DNA of 64,000 nucleotides from an uncultured Cycloclasticus sp. (GTDB taxonomy: Bacteria; Pseudomonadota; Gammaproteobacteria; Methylococcales; Cycloclasticaceae): NCBI GenBank assembly GCA_913057515.1, contig CAJXOJ010000008.1:24542-88541 (forward strand), read 5' to 3'. Below are positions 49,826 to 61,809 of the stretch, in pieces (the first letter of the stretch is position 1; the number at the start of each line of letters is the position of its first letter). The translations under genes and the position numbers were made by a program. The notes under the pieces were generated by a model. It saw nothing but the letters and a program-made list of their open reading frames with translations. It ran no database searches and was not told the DNA's origin.

Positions 49826-50830
49826 TTAAATTGAAGATACAGCTCTATCACTAGTAATTAAACTAGATGGAGGCCAATTTTCAAGACGAATACCTAAAGA
49901 CATACCTTTTGAAGCAAGTACATCTTTAATTTCTGTTAATGACTTTTTACCAAGGTTAGGTGCTTTAAGAAGCTCAACTTCAGTTCGTTGAATCAAGTCA
50001 CCTATATAGAATATTTGCTCAGCTTTTAAACAATTAGCTGAACGTACTGTTAACTCAAGATCATCAACAGGACGTAAAAGAATCGGATCAAACTCAGGTT
50101 CTTTTGGCTCTTCTGGAACATCAACAATGTCTTTAAGATCAACAAACACTGCAATATGATGATGTAGAATTGTTGCTGCAGCTCTGATAGTCTCTTCGGG
50201 GTCAATAGTACCGTTAGTTTCAAGCTCAATAATGAGTTTATCTAAGTTAGTACGTTGCTCAACACGAGCTGTATCAACATTGTAAGATATACGTTTTATT
50301 GGGCTAAATGATGCATCTAATAACAAGGTTCCAATAGGAAGGTCTTCATCATTTTGCTTTCTAGAAACAGCAGTCTGGTAACCTGAACCTCTTTCAACTT
50401 TGATAGACATTGAAATTTTGCCGTTTGCAGTTAAGTTTGCAATGACTAAATCAGGGTTAACTATTTCGACGTCATGATCAATTTGAATGTCAGCTGCAGT
50501 AACTTGGCCTTCACCGGATTTTTCAAGCGTTAAGATAGCTTCATCTTTTGCATTTAAGGTTACAGCAAGATTTTTAAGGTTAAGCATGATGTCAATAACA
50601 TCTTCTTGAACACCATCGATAGTCGTATATTCATGCAACACACCATCAATTTTTATTTCTGTAACAGCGCAACCAGATATAGAAGACAACAAAACACGTC
50701 TTAGTGCATTACCAAGAGTGTGTCCATAACCACGCTCCATTGGTTCAATGGTAACTTTTGAACAGGTAGGAGAGATAGATTGAACTCCTGTAACTTTAGG
50801 CTGTAAAAAACCTGAAAGTAAATTTTGCAT
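49826..50830 (-). CDS. rpoA: RNA polymerase alpha subunit
   Basis: The ATG at 50830 ([11 protein letters not shown]) has an AGAGGAA ribosome-binding site and gives 334 residues. The N-terminal domain (to about 235) dimerises and binds beta and beta'. It contains [19 protein letters not shown]. The C-terminal domain (about 250-334) contacts UP elements and activators and contains [18 protein letters not shown]. It follows rpsD by 19 bases. Confidence 0.98.
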   Translation of the reverse strand: MQNLLSGFLQPKVTGVQSISPTCSKVTIEPMERGYGHTLGNALRRVLLSSISGCAVTEIKIDGVLHEYTTIDGVQEDVIDIMLNLKNLAVTLNAKDEAILTLEKSGEGQVTAADIQIDHDVEIVNPDLVIANLTANGKISMSIKVERGSGYQTAVSRKQNDEDLPIGTLLLDASFSPIKRISYNVDTARVEQRTNLDKLIIELETNGTIDPEETIRAAATILHHHIAVFVDLKDIVDVPEEPKEPEFDPILLRPVDDLELTVRSANCLKAEQIFYIGDLIQRTEVELLKAPNLGKKSLTEIKDVLASKGMSLGIRLENWPPSSLITSDRAVSSI

Positions 50831-50849
50831 TATATTTCCTCTTAAAAGA

Positions 50850-51476
50850 TTACTTAGAGTACAACTCAACAACTAGAGATTCATTAATTTCAGCAGGTAA
50901 ATCAGATCTCTCAGGTTTCACCTTAAAAATACCTCTCATCTTCTTAATATCAAGCTCAATCCATTCAGGAATACCACGTTGCTCTACAAATTCTAATGCA
51001 GATTTTATGCGGTTTTGATTTTTAGCGCCTTCTTTAACTTCGACAACATCTTCAGCTATTACTTGATAAGATGGGATATTAACGCGGATACCATTTACAA
51101 CAATTCCGTTGTGTCTAACTAATTGCCTAGCTTCTGAGCGAGAAGAAGCAAAACCCATACGATATACAACATTGTCTAAGCGGCATTCAAGAAGCTGTAA
51201 TAAGTTTTCCCCAGTCGAACCTTTAATCCGAGCAGCTTCTCCATAATAACTACGGAATTGCTTTTCTAGAACTCCATAAATACGACGTAATTTTTGCTTT
51301 TCACGTAGCTGTAAAGCATAGTCAGAAAGACGTGTACGGCGTTGACCATGCTGTCCCGGAGGGTAAGCACGTTTTTCCATTGCACATTTAGCGGTGTAAC
51401 ACTTCTCACCTTTAAGAAAAAGTTTTTCGCCTTCACGACGACATAAACGACATTTTGAATCAGTATATTTAGCCAT
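50850..51476 (-). CDS. rpsD: 30S ribosomal protein S4, zinc-finger form
   Basis: S4 (208 residues) nucleates 30S assembly and in E. coli represses the alpha operon. The S4 RNA-binding domain is at about residues 97-160. The N-terminus has four cysteines, C9, C12, C26 and C31, in the arrangement of the zinc-binding S4 of Thermus and Bacillus stearothermophilus. The E. coli S4 lacks this set. The rest is a normal full-length S4, so it should be the working copy. Confidence 0.97.
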   Translation of the reverse strand: MAKYTDSKCRLCRREGEKLFLKGEKCYTAKCAMEKRAYPPGQHGQRRTRLSDYALQLREKQKLRRIYGVLEKQFRSYYGEAARIKGSTGENLLQLLECRLDNVVYRMGFASSRSEARQLVRHNGIVVNGIRVNIPSYQVIAEDVVEVKEGAKNQNRIKSALEFVEQRGIPEWIELDIKKMRGIFKVKPERSDLPAEINESLVVELYSK

Positions 51477-51489
51477 AATAATTTCCTAG

Positions 51490-51876
51490 TTATACACGTC
51501 GTTTCTTAGGTGGACGACAACCATTGTGAGGAATAGGTGTCACATCTTCTATAAAAGTAATGTTAAAACCAATGTTGTTAAGAGCACGTACTGCAGACTC
51601 ACGACCAGGACCTGGACCTTTAATTTTCACTTCAAGATTTTTCATTCCAAAATCTTTAGCCACTTCACCAGCACGTTCAGCAGCAACCTGAGCTGCAAAT
51701 GGAGTACTTTTACGTGATCCTCTAAATCCAGAACCACCGGCTGTTGCCCAAGAAAGTGCATTACCTTTACGGTCTGTGATAGTTACAATAGTGTTATTAA
51801 ACGTGGCATGGACGTGAACGATCCCGTCAACAACACTTTTCTTAACTTTCTTTTTACTACGACTTGGTTTAGCCAT
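51490..51876 (-). CDS. rpsK: 30S ribosomal protein S11
   Basis: S11 (128 residues) forms part of the 30S platform near the mRNA exit. The [18 protein letters not shown] segment and the C-terminal [12 protein letters not shown] are diagnostic. It lies between rpsM and rpsD in the alpha operon. Confidence 0.98.
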   Translation of the reverse strand: MAKPSRSKKKVKKSVVDGIVHVHATFNNTIVTITDRKGNALSWATAGGSGFRGSRKSTPFAAQVAAERAGEVAKDFGMKNLEVKIKGPGPGRESAVRALNNIGFNITFIEDVTPIPHNGCRPPKKRRV

Positions 51877-51901
51877 ACTTCAAATATCCTTTAATTAAAT
51901 C

Positions 51902-52258
51902 TTATTTTCTGATTGGTTTACGAGGACCTTTACGGGTTCTAGCATTGGTTTTCGTACGTTGACCACGGACAGGTAAGCTCCTACGATGACGTATTCCTCT
52001 AAAGCAACCTAGATCTAACAGGCGCTTAATATTCATAGAAACTTCTCGGCGTAAATCACCTTCAATTAAGTATTTCCCAACTTCCACACGAATGAGTTCC
52101 AATTGCTCTTCAGATAGTTCTCGTACTTTAGTTGTTGTATCTATTTCAGCTGCTGCACAAATAGCTTTTGATCTTGTTAGACCAACGCCATAAATTGAAG
52201 TAAGTGAAATAACAATGTGCTTATTATCAGGTATATTAATACCAGCAATACGTGCCAT
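51902..52258 (-). CDS. rpsM: 30S ribosomal protein S13
   Basis: S13 (118 residues) sits in the 30S head and contacts the P-site tRNA and the 50S subunit. It starts [14 protein letters not shown] and ends with the basic tail [12 protein letters not shown]. It is the first gene of the alpha operon after rpmJ. Confidence 0.98.
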   Translation of the reverse strand: MARIAGINIPDNKHIVISLTSIYGVGLTRSKAICAAAEIDTTTKVRELSEEQLELIRVEVGKYLIEGDLRREVSMNIKRLLDLGCFRGIRHRRSLPVRGQRTKTNARTRKGPRKPIRK

Positions 52259-52333
52259 TAAGTCTCTCCGTTATTTAAGCCAGTAGAAAACCGGCAATTT
52301 TAATCTTTATTGTGAATAACTACAAGCTAAGAA

Positions 52334-52447
52334 TTAGCCTTGACGTTGTTTATGTCGACCATCTTTACAAATAATACGTACAACCCTGTTACGTCTTACT
52401 ACTTTACAGTTACGACAAATCTTTTTAACTGATGCTCTAACTTTCAT
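52334..52447 (-). CDS. rpmJ: 50S ribosomal protein L36, zinc-binding form
   Basis: This 37-residue gene lies in the gap between secY and rpsM. It translates from ATG at 52447 as [19 protein letters not shown] and onwards to a TAA at 52334. C11, C14, C27 and H32 form the zinc ribbon of C+ L36. Position and sequence are exactly as expected for rpmJ at the spc/alpha boundary. Confidence 0.96.
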   Translation of the reverse strand: MKVRASVKKICRNCKVVRRNRVVRIICKDGRHKQRQG

Positions 52448-52473
52448 ATTTTTACTCCGAATAATACCTTAAG

Positions 52474-53808
52474 TTATTTATTTTTAAGGTTTGCTTTTTT
52501 CATTAAACCTTCATATTGCTGAGACATAAGATGAGATTGCATTTGAGCAATAAAATCCATAACGACAACAACGATAATTAATAGTGATGTTCCACCAAAA
52601 TAAAATGGTACATTCCAATAAACAATTAGGAATTCAGGTAAAAGACAAACAGCTGTAATATACATCGCGCCTAACAATGTTAATTTTGTAATAACCGCGT
52701 CAATATATTTAGTTGTTTGTTCACCAGGTCTTATTCCTGGAATAAATGCACCAGATTTCTTTAAGTTGTCCGACGTATCTCTAGAGTTAAAAACCAACGC
52801 TGTATAGAAGAAGCAAAAGAAAATAATTGCTGCAGCATACAGTAATACATAAATGGGTTGCCCAGGAGATAGCATACTAGATAGGTCTTGAAGCCAAGCC
52901 ATACCTTCATTATTACCAAACCAGCCCGCTATAGTTGATGGAAATAAAATAATACTGGAAGCAAAAATTGGTGGAATAACACCTGCCATATTTAACTTTA
53001 ATGGCAAGAAACTTGATTGCCCAGCCATCATTTTATTGCCTTGTTGCCTTTTTGCATAGTTAATTGTAATTCGACGTTGTGCACGCTCAACAAAGATCAC
53101 AAAAGCAGTAACACCGATAGCTAATAAGAACAGTATAATAACCATGAATGCATTCATTTCACCAGTTCTAACTAACTCAAGCGTTCCGCCAATTGCAGAA
53201 GGTAGGCCAGCTACAATTCCACCAAAAATAATTATAGAAATACCGTTTCCAATACCTCTTTCCGTAACCTGCTCACCTAGCCACATTAAAAACAAAGTAC
53301 CACTAACCAGCGTAACGACAGCAGTGAACATAAAAGCAAGCCCAGGGTTAAAAACAACGGGCAAACCACCCGCAGATTGACTTTGTATTGCAGTTGCTAC
53401 ACCAATTGCCTGAAAGGTAGCTAATACCACTGTAAAATAACGAGTATATTGTGTTATTTTTCTTTTACCCGACTCACCTTCTTTTTTTAATTGCTCAAAC
53501 TTAGGAACAACAGAGGTCATCAGTTGAATAATAATGGATGCTGAAATGTACGGCATAATGCCTAACGCAAATATACTTAACCTCTTAAGAGCACCACCAG
53601 AAAACATATTAAACATATCTAGGATCGTACCAGCCTGTTGCTCAAACATCATTGCAAGTGCTTTAGGGTCAATACCAGGAACAGGTACATGCGCACCTAC
53701 TCTAAATACAAATAAGGCACCTAGAACAAATAAAAGCCTTTTACGTAACTCAGGTAAATTACTTAAACCACCACTAGAACCAGTAGCTGAAGATCCCAGT
53801 ACAGACAT
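52474..53808 (-). CDS. secY: Protein translocase subunit SecY
   Basis: SecY (444 residues) is the channel of the Sec translocon. Ten membrane segments are expected; the plug-region [20 protein letters not shown] and the cytoplasmic loop [20 protein letters not shown] are clear. It lies between rplO and rpmJ, the standard place in the spc operon. Confidence 0.98.
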   Translation of the reverse strand: MSVLGSSATGSSGGLSNLPELRKRLLFVLGALFVFRVGAHVPVPGIDPKALAMMFEQQAGTILDMFNMFSGGALKRLSIFALGIMPYISASIIIQLMTSVVPKFEQLKKEGESGKRKITQYTRYFTVVLATFQAIGVATAIQSQSAGGLPVVFNPGLAFMFTAVVTLVSGTLFLMWLGEQVTERGIGNGISIIIFGGIVAGLPSAIGGTLELVRTGEMNAFMVIILFLLAIGVTAFVIFVERAQRRITINYAKRQQGNKMMAGQSSFLPLKLNMAGVIPPIFASSIILFPSTIAGWFGNNEGMAWLQDLSSMLSPGQPIYVLLYAAAIIFFCFFYTALVFNSRDTSDNLKKSGAFIPGIRPGEQTTKYIDAVITKLTLLGAMYITAVCLLPEFLIVYWNVPFYFGGTSLLIIVVVVMDFIAQMQSHLMSQQYEGLMKKANLKNK

Positions 53809-53810
53809 AA

Positions 53811-54242
53811 TTAGACTAAACTTCCGCCAGCAGACTCAATCGCCTTTGCTGCACCAGCTGTTGCAACAATACCCTTAAGGTTAACCGGTGACTTTATTTC
53901 ACCAGAAAGAATGACTTTCACTCTCTTTGTAAACTCAGGAACAATATTAGCCGCAATTAAAACATCAATTGTAATATCTTCAGAAGATAGACCACATAAT
54001 TCGTTAAGCCTTACTTCTGCTGTTAGGCGTTTTTTTGCAGATGTAAACCCAACTTTGGGTAATCTACGCTGAATAGGCATTTGCCCACCTTCAAAACCAA
54101 TTTTAGGCATACCACCTGAACGTGACTTTTGGCCCTTATGTCCACGACCACAAGTTTTACCAAGACCCGATCCAATTCCACGTCCAACACGTTTTGCAAC
54201 TTTTGTACTACCAGCAGCTGGCTTAATTGTATTTAATAACAT
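53811..54242 (-). CDS. rplO: 50S ribosomal protein L15
   Basis: L15 (143 residues) is a late-assembling 23S rRNA binder with the glycine- and arginine-rich N-terminus [20 protein letters not shown]. It is two bases from secY and two from rpmD, consistent with translational coupling. Confidence 0.98.
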   Translation of the reverse strand: MLLNTIKPAAGSTKVAKRVGRGIGSGLGKTCGRGHKGQKSRSGGMPKIGFEGGQMPIQRRLPKVGFTSAKKRLTAEVRLNELCGLSSEDITIDVLIAANIVPEFTKRVKVILSGEIKSPVNLKGIVATAGAAKAIESAGGSLV

Positions 54243-54243
54243 A

Positions 54244-54429
54244 TTAACTCTCTTCTACCTGAAGCATGTAATGAACTTTATTAATCATTCCTCTATTTTC
54301 AGGAGTATCAATAACTTCAACGGTTTGATTGATTTTTCGTAGTCCTAATCCTGCAATGCATGCTTTATGCGATGCTAGACGACCATTTTTACTACGAATC
54401 ATTTTTACTTTAATTGTTTTAGCACTCAT
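54244..54429 (-). CDS. rpmD: 50S ribosomal protein L30
   Basis: L30 is 61 residues from the ATG at 54429 ([18 protein letters not shown]), which falls four bases after the rpsE stop codon. A longer in-frame reading would overlap rpsE and precedes the conserved start. Confidence 0.96.
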   Translation of the reverse strand: MSAKTIKVKMIRSKNGRLASHKACIAGLGLRKINQTVEVIDTPENRGMINKVHYMLQVEES

Positions 54430-54433
54430 TGTT

Positions 54434-54943
54434 TTACCCAATAATATCAGCGACAGATTTACCACGTTTCATCGCAACAAGTTCTGCATTTGTCATATCA
54501 GACAAACCTTTGATTGTTGCTCTAACAACGTTAGCAGGGTTGTTACTGCCAACACATTTTGCAAGCACATCATGAACACCTACTACATCAAATACTGCTC
54601 GCATAGCACCTCCAGCAATAATACCGGTACCCTCTGATGCTGGTTTCATAAAAATCTCAGCCGCACCATACTTAGAGGTGATTGGGTACTGCAGTGTGTT
54701 ACCACTTAAATTTACAGTAACCATATTTTTACGCGCTTGCTCCATCGCTTTCTGTATTGCTACTGGAACCTCACGAGCTTTACTAATACCAAAGCCAACT
54801 CGACCTTTACCATCGCCTACTACAGTAAGCGCAGAAAATCTAAATTGACGACCACCTTTAACTACTTTAGAAATTCGTCTAACAGTAATTAATTTTTCTT
54901 GTAAGTCGTCTTGTTGATTATTTTGTCCTGGTTGTGATGCCAT
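54434..54943 (-). CDS. rpsE: 30S ribosomal protein S5
   Basis: S5 (169 residues) contributes to translational accuracy and mRNA unwinding at the entry channel. [20 protein letters not shown] and the glycine-rich [13 protein letters not shown] segment are typical. Confidence 0.98.
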   Translation of the reverse strand: MASQPGQNNQQDDLQEKLITVRRISKVVKGGRQFRFSALTVVGDGKGRVGFGISKAREVPVAIQKAMEQARKNMVTVNLSGNTLQYPITSKYGAAEIFMKPASEGTGIIAGGAMRAVFDVVGVHDVLAKCVGSNNPANVVRATIKGLSDMTNAELVAMKRGKSVADIIG

Positions 54944-54951
54944 AATTGCCT

Positions 54952-55305
54952 CTAAAATTCCAATCCATTTTCGCGAGCAGCATCTGCAAGCGCTTTTACA
55001 CGACCGTGATATTTGTAGCCAGAGCGGTCAAATGCTACTTCTTTAACACCTGCTTCTACAGCACGTTCAGCAATTGCTTTGCCAACTAAGCCAGCTGCTT
55101 CAATATTTCCACAGTTTTTTAAGGAGCTATTCACATCACTTAATAAAGTTGAAGCCGAAACGATGACTGTTGCACCATCAGCACTAGTCACTTGTGCATA
55201 AATGTGACGTGGTGATCTATGTACACTTAGGCGAACTTTGCCACTTTCTTTTATACGAGATCTTGTTTTCGTTGCTCTACGCAAACGTGAACTTTTCTTA
55301 TCCAT
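54952..55305 (-). CDS. rplR: 50S ribosomal protein L18
   Basis: L18 (117 residues) binds 5S rRNA. The basic N-terminus and the C-terminal [20 protein letters not shown] are diagnostic. It is eight bases after rplF. Confidence 0.98.
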   Translation of the reverse strand: MDKKSSRLRRATKTRSRIKESGKVRLSVHRSPRHIYAQVTSADGATVIVSASTLLSDVNSSLKNCGNIEAAGLVGKAIAERAVEAGVKEVAFDRSGYKYHGRVKALADAARENGLEF

Positions 55306-55313
55306 TATCCTGC

Positions 55314-55847
55314 CTATTTTTTCTTAGCTTCTTTCATAACAACATGCTCACCGAGATACCGAATTCCTTTACCTTTGTAGGGCTCAGGTGAACGGTAATC
55401 ACGAATGTCTGCTGCAACTTGGCCTACTAACTGCTTATCGCAACCTTTAACAGTAATTTCTGTCTGGCTAGGCGTTTCAATGGTGATTCCCTCAGGGATC
55501 TCATAGTTAACAGGGTGTGAAAAACCTAAGGTTAAGTTTAACGATTTACCTTTAACTTGTGTTCTATAACCCACCCCACGTAGCTCAAGTTTTTTTTCAA
55601 AACCTGTGGTTACACCAACAACCATATTATTAACAATAGATCGCTGCGTACCAGTTAACGCCATACTATTTTTTGATGTATCTTTTGGAGAAAATGAAAG
55701 AACATTATCATTTAACTCAACATTTACGCACTCAAACAACTCACTGGTAAGCTCACCATTTTTACCTTTTACGGTTAACTCACCATCTGTGTTTTTAAAT
55801 TCAACTCCAGCTGGTAATTCAACAGGACTTTTTGCAATTCTTGACAT
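55314..55847 (-). CDS. rplF: 50S ribosomal protein L6
   Basis: L6 is 177 residues from the ATG at 55847 ([17 protein letters not shown]). An earlier in-frame start would run into rpsH. The motifs [12 protein letters not shown] and [11 protein letters not shown] are conserved; the protein lies near the factor-binding site of the 50S subunit. Confidence 0.97.
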   Translation of the reverse strand: MSRIAKSPVELPAGVEFKNTDGELTVKGKNGELTSELFECVNVELNDNVLSFSPKDTSKNSMALTGTQRSIVNNMVVGVTTGFEKKLELRGVGYRTQVKGKSLNLTLGFSHPVNYEIPEGITIETPSQTEITVKGCDKQLVGQVAADIRDYRSPEPYKGKGIRYLGEHVVMKEAKKK

Positions 55848-55860
55848 AATAAAACCTAAT

Positions 55861-56259
55861 TTAGCTGACGTAACAAAGGACTTCGCCACCATGACCTTGA
55901 GAACGAGCCTCACGATCAGTTAACAAGCCTTTAGAAGTAGAAATAATAGCAACACCTAGGCCACTTTTAACCTTTGGTAGCTCGTCTTTTGACTTATAAA
56001 TACGTAGTCCTGGCTTACTAACACGGTCAATCGACTCTATTACAGGCTTGCCTTGGAAATACTTTAAAGTAATTTCTAATTCGTGTTTGTTGCTTTCATC
56101 TTCAATCTTAGCTGATGCTTTAACAAATCCTTCCTGTTCTAAGATGTTTGCTAATGCCTGCTTTTTTGTAGAAAACGGCATTGTAACTGTTGTTTTTTCA
56201 GCAGACTGCGCATTACGAATGCGAGTTAACATATCTGCAATAGGATCGCTCATACTCAT
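55861..56259 (-). CDS. rpsH: 30S ribosomal protein S8
   Basis: S8 (132 residues) binds the central domain of 16S rRNA; in E. coli it represses the spc operon. It begins [18 protein letters not shown] and ends GGEVLCYVS. Confidence 0.98.
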   Translation of the reverse strand: MSMSDPIADMLTRIRNAQSAEKTTVTMPFSTKKQALANILEQEGFVKASAKIEDESNKHELEITLKYFQGKPVIESIDRVSKPGLRIYKSKDELPKVKSGLGVAIISTSKGLLTDREARSQGHGGEVLCYVS

Positions 56260-56274
56260 ATTACTATTCCTCTT

Positions 56275-56580
56275 TTACCAGCTAGCCTTAGATAAACCAG
56301 GCACATCACCGCGCATAGTCGCTTCACGTAGTTTATTACGTCCTAGACCAAATTTCCTATAGTATCCGTGTGGACGTCCAGTAATATTACAGCGATTACG
56401 TACACGAGAAGGACTGGAGTCTCTTGGTAAAGAAACTAATTTTGCTTGCGCATCATTCACCTGGTCAAAAGTTGATTTAGGGTCTCTAATAATTTCTTTT
56501 AAAGCTGCTCTTTTTGATGCATATTTAGCGACTAAACGAATTCGTTTATTCTCTCTAGCTATCATTGATTTCTTAGCCAT
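56275..56580 (-). CDS. rpsN: 30S ribosomal protein S14, zinc-free form
   Basis: S14 (101 residues) is the long C- form without the CxxC...CxxC zinc site; only a single cysteine ([17 protein letters not shown]) is present. It is the usual gammaproteobacterial type. Confidence 0.98.
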   Translation of the reverse strand: MAKKSMIARENKRIRLVAKYASKRAALKEIIRDPKSTFDQVNDAQAKLVSLPRDSSPSRVRNRCNITGRPHGYYRKFGLGRNKLREATMRGDVPGLSKASW

Positions 56581-56583
56581 CTT

Positions 56584-57129
56584 CTAACCTTGTAATTTAA
56601 TTGGGAATTTGAAAGCCTTTAATAAAGCACGACCTTCTTCATCATTTCTAGCACTGGTAGTGATTGCAATATCCAACCCACGAAGCGTATCTATTTTATC
56701 ATAATCAATTTCTGGGAATATAATCTGCTCTGTCACACCTAAAGAATAATTACCTCTACCATCAAAAGACTTGTCACTTAATCCACGAAAGTCTCTAATC
56801 CTTGGGATAGCAATTGAAATAAGACGTTGAAGAAAATCATACATGCGATCATTTCTAAGTGTTACCTTACAACCAATTGGCATATCATCACGGATTTTAA
56901 AACCAGCAATAGATTTACGAGCAATTGTAACTACAGGCTTTTGACTTGATATTTTTTCAAGATCAGACACTGCATTTTGAATAACTTTTTTGTCAGCCAC
57001 CGCCTCACCAACACCCATATTAAGGGTTATTTTAGTAATTTTGGGGACTTCCATGATTGATTTAAGTCCAAGTTCTTTAAATAAAGCTGGAACTAGTTCT
57101 TTTTTATAATGTTCTTCTAAAATTGACAT
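56584..57129 (-). CDS. rplE: 50S ribosomal protein L5
   Basis: L5 (181 residues) binds 5S rRNA and contacts the P-site t[19 protein letters not shown] and [16 protein letters not shown] are diagnostic. It is three bases before rpsN. Confidence 0.98.
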   Translation of the reverse strand: MSILEEHYKKELVPALFKELGLKSIMEVPKITKITLNMGVGEAVADKKVIQNAVSDLEKISSQKPVVTIARKSIAGFKIRDDMPIGCKVTLRNDRMYDFLQRLISIAIPRIRDFRGLSDKSFDGRGNYSLGVTEQIIFPEIDYDKIDTLRGLDIAITTSARNDEEGRALLKAFKFPIKLQG

Positions 57130-57146
57130 AAATTATCTCTATAAAC

Positions 57147-57464
57147 TTAAGCGTCAAGCACTTCATTATTTGACTTGAAGAAACGTACTTTTTTGCCGTC
57201 TTCAAGAATTTTAAAACCAACCCTATCAGCCTTTTCAGTTTGTGCATTATAAATAGCAACATTAGAAATATTTATTGGCATTTGCTTTTGAACAATACCA
57301 CCTTCAATTCCTTTATTAGGATTGGGTTTTTGATGTTTTTTTACAGAATTAATGCCTTCAACTAGAAGCTTATCTGCTGAGACAACTGACAAGACTTGAC
57401 CTCTCTTACCCTTATCCTTGCCAGTTAAAACAATAACCTCATCACCTTTTTTAATTTTATTCAT
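57147..57464 (-). CDS. rplX: 50S ribosomal protein L24
   Basis: L24 (105 residues) has the KOW motif [20 protein letters not shown] at its N-terminus and is an assembly initiator at the 5' end of 23S rRNA. Confidence 0.98.
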   Translation of the reverse strand: MNKIKKGDEVIVLTGKDKGKRGQVLSVVSADKLLVEGINSVKKHQKPNPNKGIEGGIVQKQMPINISNVAIYNAQTEKADRVGFKILEDGKKVRFFKSNNEVLDA

Positions 57465-57476
57465 AATTAATTCTAT

Positions 57477-57845
57477 TTAAATAACTTCAGGGGCCAGCGA
57501 AATGATCTTCATGAACTTTTCATTTCGCAACTCACGTGTAACAGGGCCAAAAATACGTGTTCCAATGGGCTGTAAGTTAGCATTTAACAAAACGGCTGCA
57601 TTACCATCAAAACGAATCGCTGAACCATCAGCACGACGAATTGCTTTCTTTGTTCTTACAACAACTGCATTATGCACATCACCTTTCTTAACCTTTCCAC
57701 GAGGTATCGCATCTTTAATACTTACCTTGATAATGTCACCAATTCTCGCATAGCGCTTATGAGAGCCACCCAGAACTTTTATACACATAACGTTGCGGGC
57801 ACCACTATTGTCCGCCACATCAAGTCTTGTCTGCATTTGAATCAT
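57477..57845 (-). CDS. rplN: 50S ribosomal protein L14
   Basis: L14 (122 residues) forms intersubunit bridges and is the target of RsfS, whose gene is also in this window. It starts [17 protein letters not shown] and opens the spc operon. Confidence 0.98.
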   Translation of the reverse strand: MIQMQTRLDVADNSGARNVMCIKVLGGSHKRYARIGDIIKVSIKDAIPRGKVKKGDVHNAVVVRTKKAIRRADGSAIRFDGNAAVLLNANLQPIGTRIFGPVTRELRNEKFMKIISLAPEVI

Positions 57846-57863
57846 TACTTACTCCAACTAACT

Positions 57864-58124
57864 CTATTTCGTTTTCTCGATAATCTCATGAAGTTTCCAA
57901 GTTTTTGACTTGGAAATTGGTCTACATGAAACTAATGAAACAATATCACCTTCTGAACATTCATTTGCTTCATCGTGTGCATTGTACTTGGTTGATCGCT
58001 TAATCACTTTTCCATACAAAGGGTGCTTAACCTGGCGTGTAACACTGACAGTAATTGACTTATTACCTTTATTGCTTGTTACTACTCCAGAAATTGTCCT
58101 TAGAGTTTGCTCTTCTACACTCAT
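57864..58124 (-). CDS. rpsQ: 30S ribosomal protein S17
   Basis: S17 (86 residues) is an OB-fold primary 16S rRNA binder. The [16 protein letters not shown] C-terminal region is visible as [15 protein letters not shown]. It overlaps rpmC by four bases. Confidence 0.97.
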   Translation of the reverse strand: MSVEEQTLRTISGVVTSNKGNKSITVSVTRQVKHPLYGKVIKRSTKYNAHDEANECSEGDIVSLVSCRPISKSKTWKLHEIIEKTK

Positions 58125-58318
58125 TTAGATTCACCTACTTGGTCATTTAATATGGTCTTAATTCGCGCAATATCACCACGAACTACGCCAAACTGATGCA
58201 CTTGATTCAATTGACCAGTCGCACTTTGCATACGTAAATTAAACTGTTCTTTTCTAAGTTCAAGCAACAAATCATTTAATTCTTGAACTGTTTTTTCTCT
58301 TAATTCTGAAGCTTTCAT
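58121..58318 (-). CDS. rpmC: 50S ribosomal protein L29
   Basis: L29 (65 residues) lies at the peptide exit and helps dock trigger factor and SRP. It starts [20 protein letters not shown]. It shares one base with the end of rplP and overlaps rpsQ by four. Confidence 0.97.
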   Translation of the reverse strand: MKASELREKTVQELNDLLLELRKEQFNLRMQSATGQLNQVHQFGVVRGDIARIKTILNDQVGESK

Positions 58319-58731
58319 TACATTATTGTCCGTTCAGCAAATTTCGTTTTGAAAGGTAATTTCGCTGCTGCAAGCTGAAATGCTTCCATAGCAATTTCCT
58401 TCGATACACCCTGCAACTCAAATAACATTGTCCCAGGCTTAATTTGAGCTACCCAAAATTCAACACTACCTTTCCCTTTACCCATACGTACTTCTAATGG
58501 CTTTTTAGTAATTGGTTTATCAGGAAAAACTCTAATCCAAACTTTACCACCACGTTTAATATGACGCGTAATTGTTCTTCTGCCCGCCTCAATTTGACGT
58601 GCAGTCATTCTGCCACGCTCAATTGACTTCAGGCCAAACTCACCAAAACTAACACTGCTTCCCCTATGGGCTAAGCCGGTGTTTCTATTTTTATGTGCTT
58701 TTCTAAATTTTGTTCTTTTTGGTTGTAACAT
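58318..58731 (-). CDS. rplP: 50S ribosomal protein L16
   Basis: L16 (137 residues) organises the peptidyl-transferase centre and A-site. It starts [17 protein letters not shown]; the arginine in [20 protein letters not shown] sequence is in the region hydroxylated in some bacteria. Confidence 0.98.
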   Translation of the reverse strand: MLQPKRTKFRKAHKNRNTGLAHRGSSVSFGEFGLKSIERGRMTARQIEAGRRTITRHIKRGGKVWIRVFPDKPITKKPLEVRMGKGKGSVEFWVAQIKPGTMLFELQGVSKEIAMEAFQLAAAKLPFKTKFAERTIM

Positions 58732-58740
58732 TGTAGATAC

Positions 58741-59418
58741 CTATTCTCCTACCGCTTCCTTAGAACCTAAAATTGGAAGAGCAGATTTTTCATCAAAAAC
58801 TTCACCTTTAAAGATCCACACCTTGATACCTAAAATACCATAAGTAGTTAAGGCTTCAGTAAAACCATAATCAATATCAGCGCGCAGAGTATGCAAAGGA
58901 ACACGGCCTTCTCTATACCATTCATTACGTGCAATATCAGCGCCATTTAAACGTCCACTGACTTTAATCTTAATTCCTTCAGCACCAAGACGCATTGTAT
59001 TCGTGACAGCTCGTTTCATTGCACGTCTAAACATAATTCTACGCTCAAGTTGTTGAGCAACACTTTCAGCCACCAACAAAGCATCAAGCTCAGGTTTACG
59101 AATCTCTTCAACATTAATCTGAACAGGGACGCCCATAATCTTACTAACTTCAGCACGCAAGGAATCTACATCACCACCTTTCTTTCCAATAACAATACCA
59201 GGGCGAGCAGTATGAATTGTTATTTGTGCATTACCAGCAGGACGATTTATTTGGATTTTGCTAACCGATGCAGCCATCAATTTCTTTTTCAAAAAATCCC
59301 TAGCAATTAAATCTTGCTTAAGCATGTCCGGATACGCTTGTGTACTGGCATACCAACGTGAATTCCAATCTTTAACTATTCCAAGGCGTATACCTGTAGG
59401 ATGTACTTTTTGACCCAT
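58741..59418 (-). CDS. rpsC: 30S ribosomal protein S3
   Basis: S3 (225 residues) has a KH RNA-binding domain with [18 protein letters not shown] and helps form the mRNA entry helicase with S4 and S5. It starts [14 protein letters not shown]. Confidence 0.98.
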   Translation of the reverse strand: MGQKVHPTGIRLGIVKDWNSRWYASTQAYPDMLKQDLIARDFLKKKLMAASVSKIQINRPAGNAQITIHTARPGIVIGKKGGDVDSLRAEVSKIMGVPVQINVEEIRKPELDALLVAESVAQQLERRIMFRRAMKRAVTNTMRLGAEGIKIKVSGRLNGADIARNEWYREGRVPLHTLRADIDYGFTEALTTYGILGIKVWIFKGEVFDEKSALPILGSKEAVGE

Positions 59419-59431
59419 ATTTATTTACTCT

Positions 59432-59767
59432 TTATTTAGTGTCACTAACTTCAATAGTTAGATGGCAGTTTCTTTTAAGTATTTTATTACCACGACCTTT
59501 GGCACGTGCTTTAAATCTTTTATATGTAGGTGCCTCGTCCACATAAACTGTAGAAACAAACAACTCGTCTACATCCGCACCTTCATTATGCTCAGCATTT
59601 GCAATTGCTGAATTCAGCAATTTTTTAAAACTATCCGCAGCTTTACGAGTACTGAACCCTAAAAGATTCAATGCATCCTCAACACCCCTGCCTCTGATTT
59701 GATTTGCAACCAAACGACCTTTCTGAGCAGAAAAATTCGCGTTTTTTAATTTAGCTTTCACTTCCAT
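59432..59767 (-). CDS. rplV: 50S ribosomal protein L22
   Basis: L22 (111 residues) lines the exit tunnel; the loop around [19 protein letters not shown] is the part reaching the constriction where macrolides bind. Confidence 0.98.
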   Translation of the reverse strand: MEVKAKLKNANFSAQKGRLVANQIRGRGVEDALNLLGFSTRKAADSFKKLLNSAIANAEHNEGADVDELFVSTVYVDEAPTYKRFKARAKGRGNKILKRNCHLTIEVSDTK

Positions 59768-59781
59768 CTCAACACCAATTA

Positions 59782-60054
59782 TTATCTAGATTTTTTATCA
59801 ACGATATGGCCACGGTAAGTACGCGTTAGAGCAAACTCACCTAATTTATGACCGACCATATTCTCACTTATCAATACTGGCATATGTTGCTTACCATTAT
59901 GGATAGCTATCGTTAAACCAACCATAGCTGGTGAAATCATTGAACGTCTAGACCAAGTCTTAATAGGTCTGCGATTATTACTTTCTGCAGCCGCTTCCAC
60001 TTTCTTCATTAAGTGAAGATCAACAAAAGGGCCTTTCTTAATAGATCTTGGCAC
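59782..60054 (-). CDS. rpsS: 30S ribosomal protein S19
   Basis: S19 (90 residues) is a head protein that pairs with S13. It starts [19 protein letters not shown] and contains [14 protein letters not shown]. Confidence 0.98.
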   Translation of the reverse strand: MPRSIKKGPFVDLHLMKKVEAAAESNNRRPIKTWSRRSMISPAMVGLTIAIHNGKQHMPVLISENMVGHKLGEFALTRTYRGHIVDKKSR

Positions 60055-60063
60055 AATATATCC

Positions 60064-60891
60064 TTAACGTTTAGTTCTATTTCTGACAATTAACTTATCA
60101 GTGCGTTTATTTTTACGCGTTTTATAACCCTTAGTCGGCATACCCCATGGAGATACCGGGTGACGACCACCAGATGTCTTACCCTCACCACCACCATGAG
60201 GGTGATCTACTGGGTTCATAGCAACACCACGAACAGTTGGTCTAACACCTCTCCAACGTTTTGCGCCAGCTTTACCAAGTGAGATCAAACTATGTTCAGA
60301 ATTACCAACCTCACCAATAACAGCGCGACACTCAGATAACACTTTACGCATCTCACCTGAGCGCAATCTTAGTGTTACATGATTACCATCTCTAGCAACT
60401 ATTTGAACAACGGTGCCAGCACTACGTGCAATTTGAGCACCTTTATTAGGTTTCAATTCAACACAGTGAACTTGCGTACCAACAGGAATATTTCTCATTG
60501 GCAAACAATTTCCGATTGTAATCGGGGCTACTTCAGAAGAAATTATCTCGTCACCAACATTTAAATTCTTTGGTGCAATGATGTATCGTCTATCGCCGTC
60601 ATTATATAGTATTAATGCAATATTGGCAGTTCTATTTGGATCATATTGCAGACTTTCTACTTTTCCTGGGATATCGAATTTATTTCTTTTAAAGTCAATA
60701 ATTCGGTAATGTTGTTTATGACCCCCGCCACGATGCCTTGTTGTAATTCGTCCATTATTATTTCTACCACCTGATTTAGTTTTCTTAACTAAAAGAGGCG
60801 CATATGGAGCAGATTTACTTAAGTCGGCATTTTTAACACGTACAACAAAACGAGAGCCGGGAGAAGTTGGTTTAGATTTTACTATTGCCAT
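60064..60891 (-). CDS. rplB: 50S ribosomal protein L2
   Basis: L2 (275 residues) is required for subunit association and peptidyl transfer. The C-terminal [20 protein letters not shown] segment contains the conserved histidine near the catalytic centre. Confidence 0.98.
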   Translation of the reverse strand: MAIVKSKPTSPGSRFVVRVKNADLSKSAPYAPLLVKKTKSGGRNNNGRITTRHRGGGHKQHYRIIDFKRNKFDIPGKVESLQYDPNRTANIALILYNDGDRRYIIAPKNLNVGDEIISSEVAPITIGNCLPMRNIPVGTQVHCVELKPNKGAQIARSAGTVVQIVARDGNHVTLRLRSGEMRKVLSECRAVIGEVGNSEHSLISLGKAGAKRWRGVRPTVRGVAMNPVDHPHGGGEGKTSGGRHPVSPWGMPTKGYKTRKNKRTDKLIVRNRTKR

Positions 60892-60911
60892 AAGATTTCT
60901 TTATCTTCCAA

Positions 60912-61205
60912 TTAAGCAGAAATGAATTCTATTTCTTGCCCAGATTTAATACGAACATATGCTTTTTTTACATCAGATCTTTTTCCAAAACCCTTTCCAA
61001 AGCGCTTCACTTTTCCTTTAACATTTAAGGTTTTAACAGACTCAACGTTAACATCAAATAGCTTTTCAACAGCTGCTTTAATTTCAGCCTTGTTAGCGGT
61101 ATTGTTTACTTTAAAAACATATTGATTATTATTCTCTGCAGCAAGAGAGCTTTTCTCTGTAACTACAGGTGCAGTGATCAACTGCAACAAAAATTCCTGG
61201 TTCAT
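60912..61205 (-). CDS. rplW: 50S ribosomal protein L23
   Basis: L23 (97 residues) is the trigger-factor and SRP docking site at the tunnel exit. [20 protein letters not shown] is typical. It overlaps rplD by four bases. Confidence 0.98.
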   Translation of the reverse strand: MNQEFLLQLITAPVVTEKSSLAAENNNQYVFKVNNTANKAEIKAAVEKLFDVNVESVKTLNVKGKVKRFGKGFGKRSDVKKAYVRIKSGQEIEFISA

Positions 61206-61801
61206 TTTAAACGCTCCTCAATTAGTGCAATTGCATCAGCCGTTACACATACTTTTTCATAGGCAAGCAAGGAAACCGGATCAATCTCATAGGCAGTACA
61301 AACATCAATTTTATGTATATTTCTACTTGCAAGCTCTAGATTCCGATCTTCACCTGCCAACACTATCAAAGCACTAGTAATACCTTTTTCAGCTAGCAGT
61401 TGATTTAAAACTTTTGTTTTAGGCTCTTCAATTGATAATCCATCAACAATAACCAGTCGTTCTTGACGAATTAGCTCAGAAAGAATTGACTTCATTCCAG
61501 CCGCATACATTTTTTTATTAAGTTTTTTACTATGATCTTGAGGCTTAGCAGCAAAAGTAACACCACCAGTTCGCCAGATCGGACTTCTTATTGTACCAGC
61601 ACGTGCACGACCAGTACCTTTTTGCTTCCATGGCTTAACTCCACCACCACTTACTTCAGAACGCGTTTTTTGTGCACGAGTACCAGATCTTGCATTAGCC
61701 ATGTATGTTACAACAAGTTGATGGATAATCCCTTCATTGTAATCTTGACCAAAAACAGCCTCAGATACATCTTTACCTACGACAGGCGCTTGTGTATTCA
61801 T
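61202..61801 (-). CDS. rplD: 50S ribosomal protein L4
   Basis: L4 (199 residues) lines the exit tunnel with the loop [20 protein letters not shown]. In E. coli L4 also represses the S10 operon through a leader RNA upstream of rpsJ; no room for such a leader exists here. Confidence 0.98.
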   Translation of the reverse strand: MNTQAPVVGKDVSEAVFGQDYNEGIIHQLVVTYMANARSGTRAQKTRSEVSGGGVKPWKQKGTGRARAGTIRSPIWRTGGVTFAAKPQDHSKKLNKKMYAAGMKSILSELIRQERLVIVDGLSIEEPKTKVLNQLLAEKGITSALIVLAGEDRNLELASRNIHKIDVCTAYEIDPVSLLAYEKVCVTADAIALIEERLK

Positions 61802-61809
61802 AATTATGC

